From Nevskia soli DSM 19509 (lineage in GTDB: Bacteria > Pseudomonadota > Gammaproteobacteria > Nevskiales > Nevskiaceae): DNA of 64,000 bases. Below the pieces are notes generated by a model, which made no database searches, was not told the DNA's origin, and was given only the letters and a program-made list of their open reading frames with translations. The translations under genes were made by a program, and so were the position numbers. Of this stretch, positions 18,200-26,605 are shown piece by piece. How positions within the stretch are numbered: the first letter of the stretch is position 1; each line of letters starts with the position of its first letter. Location of the stretch: NCBI RefSeq assembly GCF_000711955.1, contig NZ_KL543999.1:181938-245937 (forward strand). Reading direction: 5' to 3'.

Positions 18200-19351
18200 A
18201 TGCCTCTGAAAATGCTGTTACGTATCGTTGGCCTCAGCGCCCTCCTGCACGCCTATATCGGATTCCGTCTGTTGCCGGATCTTCCCGTAGGTCCCGTGGG
18301 CGTTGCCGCCGCCATCGCCGCCCTGGCCCTGTCCTGCCTCGTCATGCCGGCGCCGTTGCTGGCCAGGTCGGTGGCGCCAAAGCCCTGGTCGGATCTGCTG
18401 GCCTGGATCGGCTACCTGGCCATGGGCCTGTTTTCCTCGCTGTTCGTCCTGACCCTGCTGCGCGATATCCTGCTGCTGGGCGCCGTCGTCGTAGGCTTCC
18501 TTGCTCGTGATGCGCTGCCGATCGACGGCTTCCGCGAGGCTTCGGCCATCGCCGTGCCGGGCCTGGCGCTGGTCCTTACCTTGATGGGCGTCTTCAACGC
18601 ACGCCGGCTGGCCAGGGTGGTGCGGGTCGATATTCCCATCGTCGGGTTGCCCGCGGCCCTGAGCGGCTTCGTCATCGTCCAGATCAGCGACATCCACGTC
18701 GGCTCGACCATCAAGCGGGGCTATCTGAATGCCATCGTGGGCGCCGTCAATGCCCTGAAGCCCGACCTGGTGGCCGTGACCGGCGACCTGGTCGACGGCA
18801 GCGTGGAGCGCCTGGGGCCGCATGTGGCGCCGCTGGCAAGCCTGTCGGCACGGCACGGCGTCTACTTCGTCACCGGCAACCACGAGTACTACTCCGGCGC
18901 GGATGCCTGGGTGGCCGAACTGCGCCGGCTCGGCCTCAATGTGCTGCTGAACCAGAATGCCGTGCTGGAGCACGACGGCGTCCGCCTGCTGGTCGGCGGC
19001 GTCACCGACTACTCGGCGCATCACTTCGACCCGGCACAGCGCAGCGATCCGCATGCCGCCCTGTCCGGCGCGCCCGCGGACGTCGCCGTCCGGGTGTTGC
19101 TGGCGCATCAGCCGCGCAGCGCGCCGGCCGCGGAAGAGGCCGGGTTCGATGTACAGCTTTCGGGCCACACCCACGGCGGGCAGTTCCTGCCCTGGAATTT
19201 CTTCGTGCGCTTCCAGCAGCCGTTCACGGCCGGCCTGAACCGCCTGAAGAAGCTCTGGGTCTATACCAGTCGTGGCACCGGCTACTGGGGCCCTCCGGTC
19301 CGCTTTGGCGCACCTTCCGAGATCACCCGGCTGCGCCTGGTCGCGGCCTGA
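18200..19351 (+). CDS. Membrane-anchored metallophosphoesterase
   Basis: A 383-residue protein with about four N-terminal transmembrane helices (residues ~5-130) and a C-terminal calcineurin-like phosphoesterase domain, of the YkuE/YaeI kind. The dimetal ligands are visible in order: QISDIHVG (~161), VTGDLVDG (~193), TGNHEYY (~225), LLAHQPR (~298) and SGHTHGGQ (~320). Family members act on UDP-diacylglucosamine or other phospho-substrates at the membrane, but the substrate here cannot be inferred. The ATG at 18200 starts the first helix. It converges on the OmpA gene and shares its terminator. Confidence 0.85.
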   Translation: MPLKMLLRIVGLSALLHAYIGFRLLPDLPVGPVGVAAAIAALALSCLVMPAPLLARSVAPKPWSDLLAWIGYLAMGLFSSLFVLTLLRDILLLGAVVVGFLARDALPIDGFREASAIAVPGLALVLTLMGVFNARRLARVVRVDIPIVGLPAALSGFVIVQISDIHVGSTIKRGYLNAIVGAVNALKPDLVAVTGDLVDGSVERLGPHVAPLASLSARHGVYFVTGNHEYYSGADAWVAELRRLGLNVLLNQNAVLEHDGVRLLVGGVTDYSAHHFDPAQRSDPHAALSGAPADVAVRVLLAHQPRSAPAAEEAGFDVQLSGHTHGGQFLPWNFFVRFQQPFTAGLNRLKKLWVYTSRGTGYWGPPVRFGAPSEITRLRLVAA

Positions 19352-19405
19352 ACTGAAACGGCCATCTGCCGACCGGGTGCTTTCCCAGGCCCTCGCATAA
19401 AGAAA

Positions 19406-19436
19406 AACCCCGCTGGTCGATGACCAGCGGGGTTCA
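19406..19436. terminator. Bidirectional terminator between convergent genes
   Basis: Perfect 13-bp stem AACCCCGCTGGTC / GACCAGCGGGGTT (19406-19418 / 19422-19434), with AAAAA on the 5' side and TTCAGTTT on the 3' side. It serves the metallophosphoesterase (plus) and OmpA-like (minus) genes. Confidence 0.85.
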
Positions 19437-19452
19437 GTTTGCTGCCAGGTGT

Positions 19453-20805
19453 CTACTTCGGCGCGTCGGGAGCCGGCGCGTCGCCCGCTGCCGGTGTGGC
19501 GGCATCGGCAGCCGGGGCCGCCGAAGTGTCCGCAGGCGGCGTGGCATCGGCCGCCGGAGCAGCGCTGTCGGCGGCAGGCGCCGGAGCGTCCGGAGCCGGA
19601 GCTGCTGCATCGGCGGCCGGAGCCGCCGGGGCGGCTTCGGTGCTCGCCGGGGTGGCGTTTTCGCTGGTGACGCCGCCGTTGGAGTCCGTCACCTTCAACT
19701 CGACGCGACGGTTCAGCTCACGGCCTTCGTCGGTGTTGTTGTCGGCGATCGGCATGGACTCCCCGAAGCCCTTGGAACTCATGCGGTCCGCTTCTACGCC
19801 GCGGCCGACCAGGTACTGCTTGACCGAGGCGGCACGCTTGTCGGAGAGCTTCAGGTTGTAAGCGTCCGAACCCTTGCTGTCGGTGTGGCCGTCGATCTCG
19901 ACCTTGATGTCCTTGCGTGCCAGCAGCGCGTCGGCCACCTGGTCGAGCAGGGTCTTGGCGTTGACCGTCAGCGTGGCCTTGTTGAACTCGAAGTTCACGC
20001 CGTGCAGCACGATGGTATCGCCGGTCTTGCAGCCTTCCAGGCTGATCGGCTGGCCCGGGGCGGGCGGCTGGCAGGGTGGCGGCGGGGGCGGAGGCGGCGG
20101 GGGAGGCGGAGCCTCCTCGGTCGGCACCACCGCGGGCGGCGGTTCCGGCGGGGCTTCCGCGGCGGGCTTGAGGCGGCCGCCCAGCGGGATGCGCAGGCCG
20201 ATATTGAACTGCGCCTCGGTAAAGCTCTTCTGGCCGCCGGTATCGTTGGTGCCGATCACGTCGCGGTTGTGCGAATCTAGCTGGTACAACGCCTCGGTGC
20301 GCAGCGTCATGCCGGGGGCGATGAGGCCGCCCAGGGTGATGTTCAGCGGGAAATCCCAGCCCAGGCCGGGATGGAAGATGGTGCTGGTGTACTCGCGCAC
20401 CGGGCCGGGCTGGTTGTTGGCCTGACCGCGCATCACGTCCACATGCAGGAACAGGCCGTGGACAAAGGATTCGGCCGAGGGGAACAGGTAGACATTGGCG
20501 CCGCCGCCCGCGCCGAACACCCGCATGGAATTGGGCTGGGCGGTGCTGAAATCGCCCTGCTTGGTGTCGTATTGGGTAAAGCTGCCCAGGATTTCCAGCT
20601 CCAGGCCGCGGGTAAAGCGTTTGCCGATCGCGACCACGCCGCCATAGCCGCCATCGGTGCCGCGGGCGTCGTCGGCGAGGGTGTAGCTGCCCATCGGCGC
20701 AACGTAAACGCGGCGGTCGTCGGCGGTATCGTCGGCCCGTACGGCGGTGGCGCCGAAAGTGGCCGCGACCATCAGCGGGATCAATCCATAGCGGAATCTA
20801 TTCAT
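19453..20805 (-). CDS. OmpA-family outer membrane protein with Pro linker and Ala/Pro tail
   Basis: A 450-residue outer membrane protein. The signal peptide ends near ATAVRA (~24). Residues 25-205 form an eight-stranded OmpA-type beta-barrel-like region, followed by a Pro-rich linker containing a run of twelve prolines (~222-245). A Cys pair frames GCKTGDTIVLHGVNFEF. The peptidoglycan-binding OmpA C-domain follows (EIDGHTDSKGSDAYNLKLSD ~306; RRVELKV ~375). Its last ~70 residues are an Ala/Pro/Asp-rich tail after the OmpA domain; this is unusual because the domain normally ends the protein. It probably tethers the outer membrane to peptidoglycan. Confidence 0.88.
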   Translation of the reverse strand: MNRFRYGLIPLMVAATFGATAVRADDTADDRRVYVAPMGSYTLADDARGTDGGYGGVVAIGKRFTRGLELEILGSFTQYDTKQGDFSTAQPNSMRVFGAGGGANVYLFPSAESFVHGLFLHVDVMRGQANNQPGPVREYTSTIFHPGLGWDFPLNITLGGLIAPGMTLRTEALYQLDSHNRDVIGTNDTGGQKSFTEAQFNIGLRIPLGGRLKPAAEAPPEPPPAVVPTEEAPPPPPPPPPPPPCQPPAPGQPISLEGCKTGDTIVLHGVNFEFNKATLTVNAKTLLDQVADALLARKDIKVEIDGHTDSKGSDAYNLKLSDKRAASVKQYLVGRGVEADRMSSKGFGESMPIADNNTDEGRELNRRVELKVTDSNGGVTSENATPASTEAAPAAPAADAAAPAPDAPAPAADSAAPAADATPPADTSAAPAADAATPAAGDAPAPDAPK

Positions 20806-20988
20806 GCTGCTCCCCTTGCGCTCCTCTGGTCCAGTCGGAGAATCGTTCTAATCTTCGTTTTACGTCAGAACTTACGGCGAAGCCGTCCCTGACGGCCTTT
20901 TTTAACATGCACTTGCGTCATCACACAACTTCGGTGACCGGATCGCCGCGGGCGACTATACTTCGCCTCCTTCCAATACCTCCAGATC

Positions 20989-22084
20989 ATGGAACTCAAC
21001 CCGATCAGAAGCGAGATTACAGCCCTGCAGGCGCGTTTCCACGCGCTGCGGGGCTATCTTTGACTACGATGTCAAGCGCGACCGCCTGGTCGAGGTAAGC
21101 GCCGAGCTGGAAGACAACAAGGTCTGGGACAACCCGGAACGCGCGCAGAGCCTGGGCCGCGAGCGGGCCAAGCTGGAGCAGGTGCTGGAGCCGATCGCCC
21201 GTGCCGAGGCCGGCCTCAAGGACGCCTCCGATCTGCTGGAAATGGCGGCCGAAGAGAACGACGAGTCCACCGTTGCCGCCGTCGCCAAGGACGTGGCCTA
21301 TTACGCCCGCCTGGCCGACGACATGGAATTCAAGCGCATGTTCTCCGGCGAGATGGACGCCAACAACGCCTATCTCGACGTCCAGTCCGGCTCCGGCGGC
21401 ACCGAGGCCCAGGACTGGGCGCAGATGCTGCTGCGCATGTACCTGCACTGGGCCGAGTCCAAGGGCTTCAAGTCCGAGCTGCTGGAACAGTCCGACGGCG
21501 AAGTGGCCGGCATCAAGAGTGCTTCCGTATTCGTCGAAGGGCCCTATGCCTACGGCTGGCTGCGCACCGAGATCGGCGTGCACCGCCTGGTGCGCAAGTC
21601 GCCGTTCGACTCCGGCAACCGCCGCCACACCTCGTTCGCCGGTGTGTTCGTTTCGCCGGAAATCGACGACAACATCGAGATCGACATCAACCCCGCCGAC
21701 CTCAAGATCGATACCTACCGCTCCAGCGGCGCCGGCGGCCAGCACGTCAACAAGACCGAATCGGCCATCCGCATCACCCACGTGCCGACCAATACGGTCG
21801 TCGCCTGCCAGACCGAGCGCTCGCAGCACAAGAACCGCGACCGCGCCATGAAGATGCTGCGCGCCAAGATGTACGAGCAGGAACTGCTCAAGCGCAATGC
21901 CGAAAAGCAGAAGCTGGAAGACTCCAAGAGCGACATCGCCTGGGGCCACCAGATCCGCTCCTACGTGCTCGACCAGTCGCGCATCAAGGACCTGCGGACC
22001 GGCGTGGAAATCGCGGACACGCAGAAGGTGTTGAACGGCAACCTCGATCCGTTTATCGAGGCCAGTTTGAAGCAGGGGTTATAA
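20989..22084 (+). CDS. prfB: Peptide chain release factor 2, programmed +1 frameshift
   Basis: RF2 recognises UGA/UAA stops and triggers peptide release. The gene is read as join(20989..21060,21062..22084). The zero frame (24 codons, MELNPIRSEI...RGYL) ends at an in-frame TGA (21061-21063), and ribosomes shift +1 on CTT-T to continue DYDVKRDRL. The full product is ~364 residues. The GGQ peptidyl-hydrolysis motif lies in SSGAGGQHVNKTES, and the anticodon-like SPF is in RKSPFDSG. Frameshifting is increased when RF2 is scarce, giving autoregulation. It is followed by lysS, as in many gammaproteobacteria. Confidence 0.97.
21049..21064 (+). other. RF2 programmed frameshift site
   Basis: CGG GGC TAT CTT TGA C: an SD-like GGGG sits a few nt upstream of the CTT-TGA slippery stop, matching the canonical prfB arrangement. 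Confidence 0.97.
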
Positions 22085-22092
22085 CGCTCTTT

Positions 22093-22148
22093 GTCATTCT
22101 GAGCGCAGCGAAGGATCTGGCCAGATTCTTCGCTGCGCTCAGAATGAC
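22093..22148. repeat. 56-bp palindromic dispersed repeat between prfB and lysS
   Basis: Perfect 20-bp arms GTCATTCTGAGCGCAGCGAA (22093-22112) and its complement (22129-22148) enclose a nearly palindromic GGATCTGGCCAGATTC centre. A related half unit (GTCATCCCGAGTGGAGTGAA then GGATCTGG) occurs at 43024-43051. It would form a long RNA hairpin between the two genes and may tune read-through. Confidence 0.8.
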
Positions 22149-22180
22149 AGGCCCCTTTACTTAGTTGCCAGTGTTGACCA

Positions 22181-23728
22181 ATGACCAATCAAAAGCTGCC
22201 GCCGGATAGCCCCGAAGACAAGGCCTTGTTCGACAAGATCGACAAAGCCGTCGACGAGAACTACGTCATTGCGCACCGCCGCGAGAAGCTGGAAAAGCTG
22301 CGCGGGGCGGGGCAGGCTTTCCCCAACACCTTCCGCCGCGACACCCTGGCCGAATTCCTCAACGGCAGCTACGGCGCGCGCGACGCGGCCTCGCTGGAAG
22401 GCGAGACCCAACAGTTCAAGCTCGGCGGCCGCCTGGTGGCCAAGCGCGTCATGGGCAAGGCCAGCTTCGTGCAGCTGCAGGACATGTCCGGCACCCTCCA
22501 GCTGTTCGTGCAGCAGGGTGCGCTGGGCGAGGAGAAGTATGCCGAGTTCAAGACCTGGGACGTCGGCGACATCGTCGGCGCCACCGGCACCGTGTTCAAG
22601 ACCAGGACCGGCGAGCTGTCGCTGAAGGTGTCGCAGATCGAGCTGCTGGTGAAGACGGTGCGTCCGCTGCCGGAGAAGTGGGCCGGCCTCACCGACACCG
22701 AGACACGCTACCGCCAGCGCTATGTCGACCTGATCATGAACCCCGACGTGCGCCGCACCTTCGAGGTCCGGGCCGGCACGGTTCGCTTCATCCGTCAGTT
22801 CCTCGACAGCGTGGGCTTCGTCGAGGTGGAAACGCCGATGCTGCAGCCCATCGCCGGCGGCGCCACGGCGCGGCCCTTCGTTACCCACCACAACGCCCTG
22901 GATCGCGATCTGTACCTGCGCATCGCGCCGGAGTTGTACCTGAAGCGGCTGGTGGTGGGCGGCTTCGAGCGGGTCTACGAGATCAACCGCAATTTCCGCA
23001 ACGAGGGCCTGTCCACCCGGCACAACCCCGAGTTCACCATGCTCGAGTTCTACCAGGCCTACGCGGACTACCGCGACGCCATGGACCTGGTCGAGAACCT
23101 GATCCGCGACTGCGCCCTGGCGGTGCTGGGCACGGCCCAGCTCAAGTACCAGGCGCAGGATTTCGACCTGTCCCAGCCCTTCGTCCGGATCAGCATGGCC
23201 GAGGCGGTGGCGCGGGAAAACCCGGACCTGGATCGCGGCCGCCTGCGCGACCGCGATTACCTGGCTGCCTATGCCAGGGGCAAGGGCGTGCAGATCGGCA
23301 AGGACATGGGCACCGGCAAGCTGCTCACCGAGCTGTTCGAGAAGACGGTGGAAGCCAAGCTGTCGCAGCCGACCTTCATCACTGAATACCCCACCGAAGT
23401 GTCCCCCCTGGCGCGCCGCAACGACGCCGACCCGGAGGTGACCGACCGCTTCGAGTTCTTCGTCGGCGGCCGCGAAGTCGCCAACGGCTTCTCCGAGCTG
23501 AACGATCCGGACGACCAGGCGGCGCGCTTCAAGGCCCAGGTCGCGGCCAAGGAAGCCGGCGACGACGAGGCCATGCTCTACGACGCGGACTACATCCGCG
23601 CCCTGGAATACGGCCTGCCGCCGACCGCCGGCGTCGGCATCGGCATCGACCGGCTGGTGATGTTCTTCACCGACTCGGCCTCGATCAGGGACGTGCTGCT
23701 GTTCCCGCAGATGCGGCCTGAAGCCTGA
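22181..23728 (+). CDS. lysS: Lysyl-tRNA synthetase, class II
   Basis: A 515-residue class II enzyme charging tRNA-Lys. The N-terminal OB-fold anticodon-binding domain (~60-160) contains GRLVAKRVMGKASFVQLQD. The catalytic core has motif 1 (FLDSVGFVEVETPML, ~207), motif 2 (NRNFRNEGLSTRHNPEFTML, ~270) and motif 3 (GVGIGIDRLVMFFTDS, ~485). Length is normal. It starts 96 bp after prfB, with the palindromic repeat between, and ends at a terminator at 23790. Confidence 0.97.
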   Translation: MTNQKLPPDSPEDKALFDKIDKAVDENYVIAHRREKLEKLRGAGQAFPNTFRRDTLAEFLNGSYGARDAASLEGETQQFKLGGRLVAKRVMGKASFVQLQDMSGTLQLFVQQGALGEEKYAEFKTWDVGDIVGATGTVFKTRTGELSLKVSQIELLVKTVRPLPEKWAGLTDTETRYRQRYVDLIMNPDVRRTFEVRAGTVRFIRQFLDSVGFVEVETPMLQPIAGGATARPFVTHHNALDRDLYLRIAPELYLKRLVVGGFERVYEINRNFRNEGLSTRHNPEFTMLEFYQAYADYRDAMDLVENLIRDCALAVLGTAQLKYQAQDFDLSQPFVRISMAEAVARENPDLDRGRLRDRDYLAAYARGKGVQIGKDMGTGKLLTELFEKTVEAKLSQPTFITEYPTEVSPLARRNDADPEVTDRFEFFVGGREVANGFSELNDPDDQAARFKAQVAAKEAGDDEAMLYDADYIRALEYGLPPTAGVGIGIDRLVMFFTDSASIRDVLLFPQMRPEA

Positions 23729-23789
23729 GGCCGAAGCTCAAGGTGAAAATGCGGGGCACAAGCCCGGAGCAAGCGGTTCGCGGCGGCTG

Positions 23790-23822
23790 TTAGCAGTCCC
23801 TCGATGTGACTGCTAATTTTTT
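23790..23822 (+). terminator. Rho-independent terminator after lysS
   Basis: TTAGCAGTC (23790-23798) pairs with GACTGCTAA (23808-23816), followed by six T residues. Confidence 0.88.
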
Positions 23823-24535
23823 GCTGGTTTTTTCGCCAAACCCAAGCCCTGGTGGCCTTTACACGTTAGGCCACATTATCTAGTTGACGTAGGGCTCGCA
23901 AAGTGGGAACTTTGTAATGCAGTCGCTTGCCCAAAGGCCAAGAAGACCAACAACGAAAGAAGGCCCTCAAGCTTGCCTTCGACTGCCATGTTCTTTGTTA
24001 AATCCGCTACGAGTCCAGGCTGATCCGGGAACATCCGGTACCGGTTTGTCGTGCTCGCGTTCTTTAGGAGTGGTTGCTGTATTGCGGTGTGACGGTTTGC
24101 CGTCACTGCTTGAATTCCTTCGCCCTGTCGAGGCGAAGGCGATAGAGTCCGCGGCTCTTTAAGAAGCAAGGCTGGACCTGCGGATAGCGGCAAACAGCGG
24201 CGTCGCTTCACTCCCGCTCTCTCACCCTACCGTTCGGCGGGTGATGTAAACCCCCTTCGATCCGTCTGCGGCCGTGCGCGTATACGCACGTCGGAAATCC
24301 GTCGCCGCCTCCGATGCTGCGCGCAGCATGGTTTCGCATCGCGATGACGGAGCCTGTGCAAATGATCTTTCCTAATGGCCGCAACGATGACCGATGCTGG
24401 CATTCAGCCGGCAGCAAGCTCGGTTATGCGAACACTGGGGCCAACGGTTTCCGGAACGAGAGCAGTGTGGAAGCTCGATGGAGCTTGTTGCCGGCGACGC
24501 GGTCAAAAGCCTTGTGGATGGCGCTTTGCCGGAAG
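23823..24535. other. Gene-poor region between lysS and prkA
   Basis: About 700 bp with lower coding character than its neighbours. Short ORFs on both strands lack ribosome-binding sites and family motifs. One minus-strand reading (~23880-24060) encodes a short hydrophobic segment, but no gene is convincing. The sequence may hold decayed coding DNA and regulatory sites for the stress operon downstream. Confidence 0.5.
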
Positions 24536-24552
24536 TTGGTCCAGTAGTTGCA
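24536..24552 (+). promoter_or_regulatory. Sigma54-type promoter of the prkA operon
   Basis: TTGGTCCAGTAGTTGCA: -24 GG and -12 GC separated by exactly 10 nt, with an intact TTGCA; two mismatches to the TGGCACR-N4-TTGCW consensus. It predicts a start near 24563 and a ~100-nt leader. In E. coli the homologous yeaGH operon is sigma54/NtrC-dependent, which supports the assignment. Confidence 0.5.
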
Positions 24553-24664
24553 TTTTGCTCGGTAGGTTGAATTCGTCGAAGAGGACGGGCTCGACAAACT
24601 GCATGAAGACAGGTGCCGGTTCTTGACGACTGCGTTTCGTACATTGGCTTTGCCGGAGAACGAG

Positions 24665-26590
24665 ATGACAGGCATTTTTGAAAGCTTCAAGCAGCAATTC
24701 CTGCAATCGCGGGATGAAGAGATGTCGCTGGAGGAATACCTCGCGCTGTGCAAGCGCGATCCCCTGGCCTACGCTTCCGCCGCGGAGCGCATGCTCGCCG
24801 CGATCGGCGAAGCCGAGATGGTGGATACGCGCAACGATTCGCGCCTGTCCAGGATCTTTTCCAATCGCATGATCCGGCGTTATCCGGCCTTCCGCGAGTT
24901 CTACGGCATGGAAGACGTGGTGGCGCAGATCGTCGCCTTCTTCCGCCACGCCGCGCAGGGACTGGAGGAGCGCAAGCAGGTGCTGTACCTGCTCGGCCCG
25001 GTCGGCGGCGGCAAATCGTCCATCGCCGAGCGGCTGAAGTCGCTGATGGAGCAGTTCCCGATCTACGCGCTGAAAGGCTCGCCGATCAACGAATCCCCGC
25101 TGGGCCTGTTCTCGCCCGAGCGCGATGGCGCCACGCTCGAAGCCGAATTCGGCATTCCGCGCCGCTACCTGTCCGGGATTGCTTCACCCTGGGCCCTGAA
25201 GCGCCTCAACGAATTCGGCGGCGACCTGACCCAGTTCCGCGTGGTGCGGATCCAGCCCTCGGTGCTGCGCCAGACCGCCATCGCCAAGACCGAGCCGGGC
25301 GACGAAAACAACCAGGACATCTCCACTCTGGTCGGCAAGGTCGACATCCGCAAGCTGGAAGCCTTCTCCCAGGACGATCCTGACGCCTACTCCTACTCGG
25401 GCGGCCTGTGCCTGGCCAACCAGGGCCTGCTCGAGTTCGTCGAGATGTTCAAGGCGCCGATCAAGATGCTGCATCCCCTGCTGACCGCCACGCAGGAGTG
25501 CAACTTCAAGGGCACCGAAGGGTTCTCGGCCATCCCGTTCCACGGCATCATCCTGGCCCACTCCAACGAAAGCGAGTGGCAGAGTTTCCGCAACAACAAG
25601 CACAACGAGGCCTTCCTCGACCGCGTCTACATCGTCAAGGTGCCGTATTGCCTGCAGGTATCGGAAGAGCTGCAGATCTATCGCAAGCTGCTCAAGCACA
25701 GCTCGCTGGTGGATGCCCGCTGCGCTCCCGGCACGCTGGAGATGATGGCCCAGTTCTCGGTACTGACCCGCCTGAAGGAACCGGAGAATTCCAGCATCTA
25801 TTCCAAGATGCGCGTCTACGACGGTGAAACCCTCAAGGACACCGATCCCGGCGCCAAGTCCTTCCAGGAGTACCGCGACTTCGCCGGCATCGACGAGGGC
25901 ATGACCGGCAGTTCCACCCGTTTCGCCTACAAGGTGCTGTCCGCCGTCTTCAACTACGACCAGACGGAAGTCGCCGCCAACCCGGTGCACCTGATGTACG
26001 TGCTGGAGCAGCGCATCCTGCGCGAACAGCTGCCGGAGGAGACGCAGCGCCGCTACCTGGAATTCATCAAGGCCTGGCTGTCGCCGCGCTATGCCGAGTT
26101 CATCGGCAAGGAAATCCAGACCGCTTACCTGGAGTCCTATTCGGAATACGGCCAGAACATTTTCGACCGCTACGTCACCTTTGCCGACTACTGGATCCAG
26201 GACGAGGATTACCGCGATCCCGAAACCGGCGCCAGCTTCGACCGCTCCGCGCTCAACAGCGAGCTGGAGAAGATCGAAAAGCCGGCCGGCATCGCCAACC
26301 CCAAGGACTTCCGCAACGAGATCGTCAACTTCGTGCTGCGCGCCCGCGCCCAGCACGGCGGCAAGAATCCGAAGTGGACCAGCTACGAGAAGCTGCGCGA
26401 GGTGATCGAGAAGAAGATGTTCTCCAGCACCGAGGAACTGCTGCCGGTGATCTCCTTCAATGCCAAGGCTTCGGTCGAGGACAAGAAGAAGCACGAGAAC
26501 TTCGTCGGCCGCATGGTCGAGAAGGGCTACACCGAAAAACAGGTGCGCTTGCTGTCCGAGTGGTACCTGCGGGTTCGCAAGTCGTCCTGA
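24665..26590 (+). CDS. prkA: PrkA-family serine protein kinase (YeaG-like)
   Basis: A 641-residue AAA-like serine kinase/stress protein, homologous to E. coli YeaG and Bacillus PrkA. Walker A GPVGGGKSS lies near residue 118 in the N-terminal PrkA AAA domain. The conserved start is MTGIFESFKQQFLQSRDEEM, then LEEYL-LCK-DPLAYAS-AERML. The C-terminal PrkA kinase domain includes FSAIPFHGIILAHSNESEW (~292). The ATG at 24665 (GGAG 6-9 nt upstream) matches the family start; the ORF extends upstream without conservation. It is first in an operon with yeaH and spoVR, linked in other bacteria to nitrogen starvation, stationary phase and sporulation. Confidence 0.95.
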   Translation: MTGIFESFKQQFLQSRDEEMSLEEYLALCKRDPLAYASAAERMLAAIGEAEMVDTRNDSRLSRIFSNRMIRRYPAFREFYGMEDVVAQIVAFFRHAAQGLEERKQVLYLLGPVGGGKSSIAERLKSLMEQFPIYALKGSPINESPLGLFSPERDGATLEAEFGIPRRYLSGIASPWALKRLNEFGGDLTQFRVVRIQPSVLRQTAIAKTEPGDENNQDISTLVGKVDIRKLEAFSQDDPDAYSYSGGLCLANQGLLEFVEMFKAPIKMLHPLLTATQECNFKGTEGFSAIPFHGIILAHSNESEWQSFRNNKHNEAFLDRVYIVKVPYCLQVSEELQIYRKLLKHSSLVDARCAPGTLEMMAQFSVLTRLKEPENSSIYSKMRVYDGETLKDTDPGAKSFQEYRDFAGIDEGMTGSSTRFAYKVLSAVFNYDQTEVAANPVHLMYVLEQRILREQLPEETQRRYLEFIKAWLSPRYAEFIGKEIQTAYLESYSEYGQNIFDRYVTFADYWIQDEDYRDPETGASFDRSALNSELEKIEKPAGIANPKDFRNEIVNFVLRARAQHGGKNPKWTSYEKLREVIEKKMFSSTEELLPVISFNAKASVEDKKKHENFVGRMVEKGYTEKQVRLLSEWYLRVRKSS

Positions 26591-26605
26591 TGCCACGGAG
26601 CCTTC

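Noticed and set aside
20989..21063. Apparent frameshift error at the 5' end of prfB
   Set aside because: The CTT-TGA site with upstream SD-like GGGG is the known programmed RF2 frameshift, not a defect.
23876..24211. Minus-strand ORF with a hydrophobic segment in the lysS-prkA gap
   Set aside because: No ribosome-binding site, weak codon bias and no recognisable family. It may be decayed DNA.
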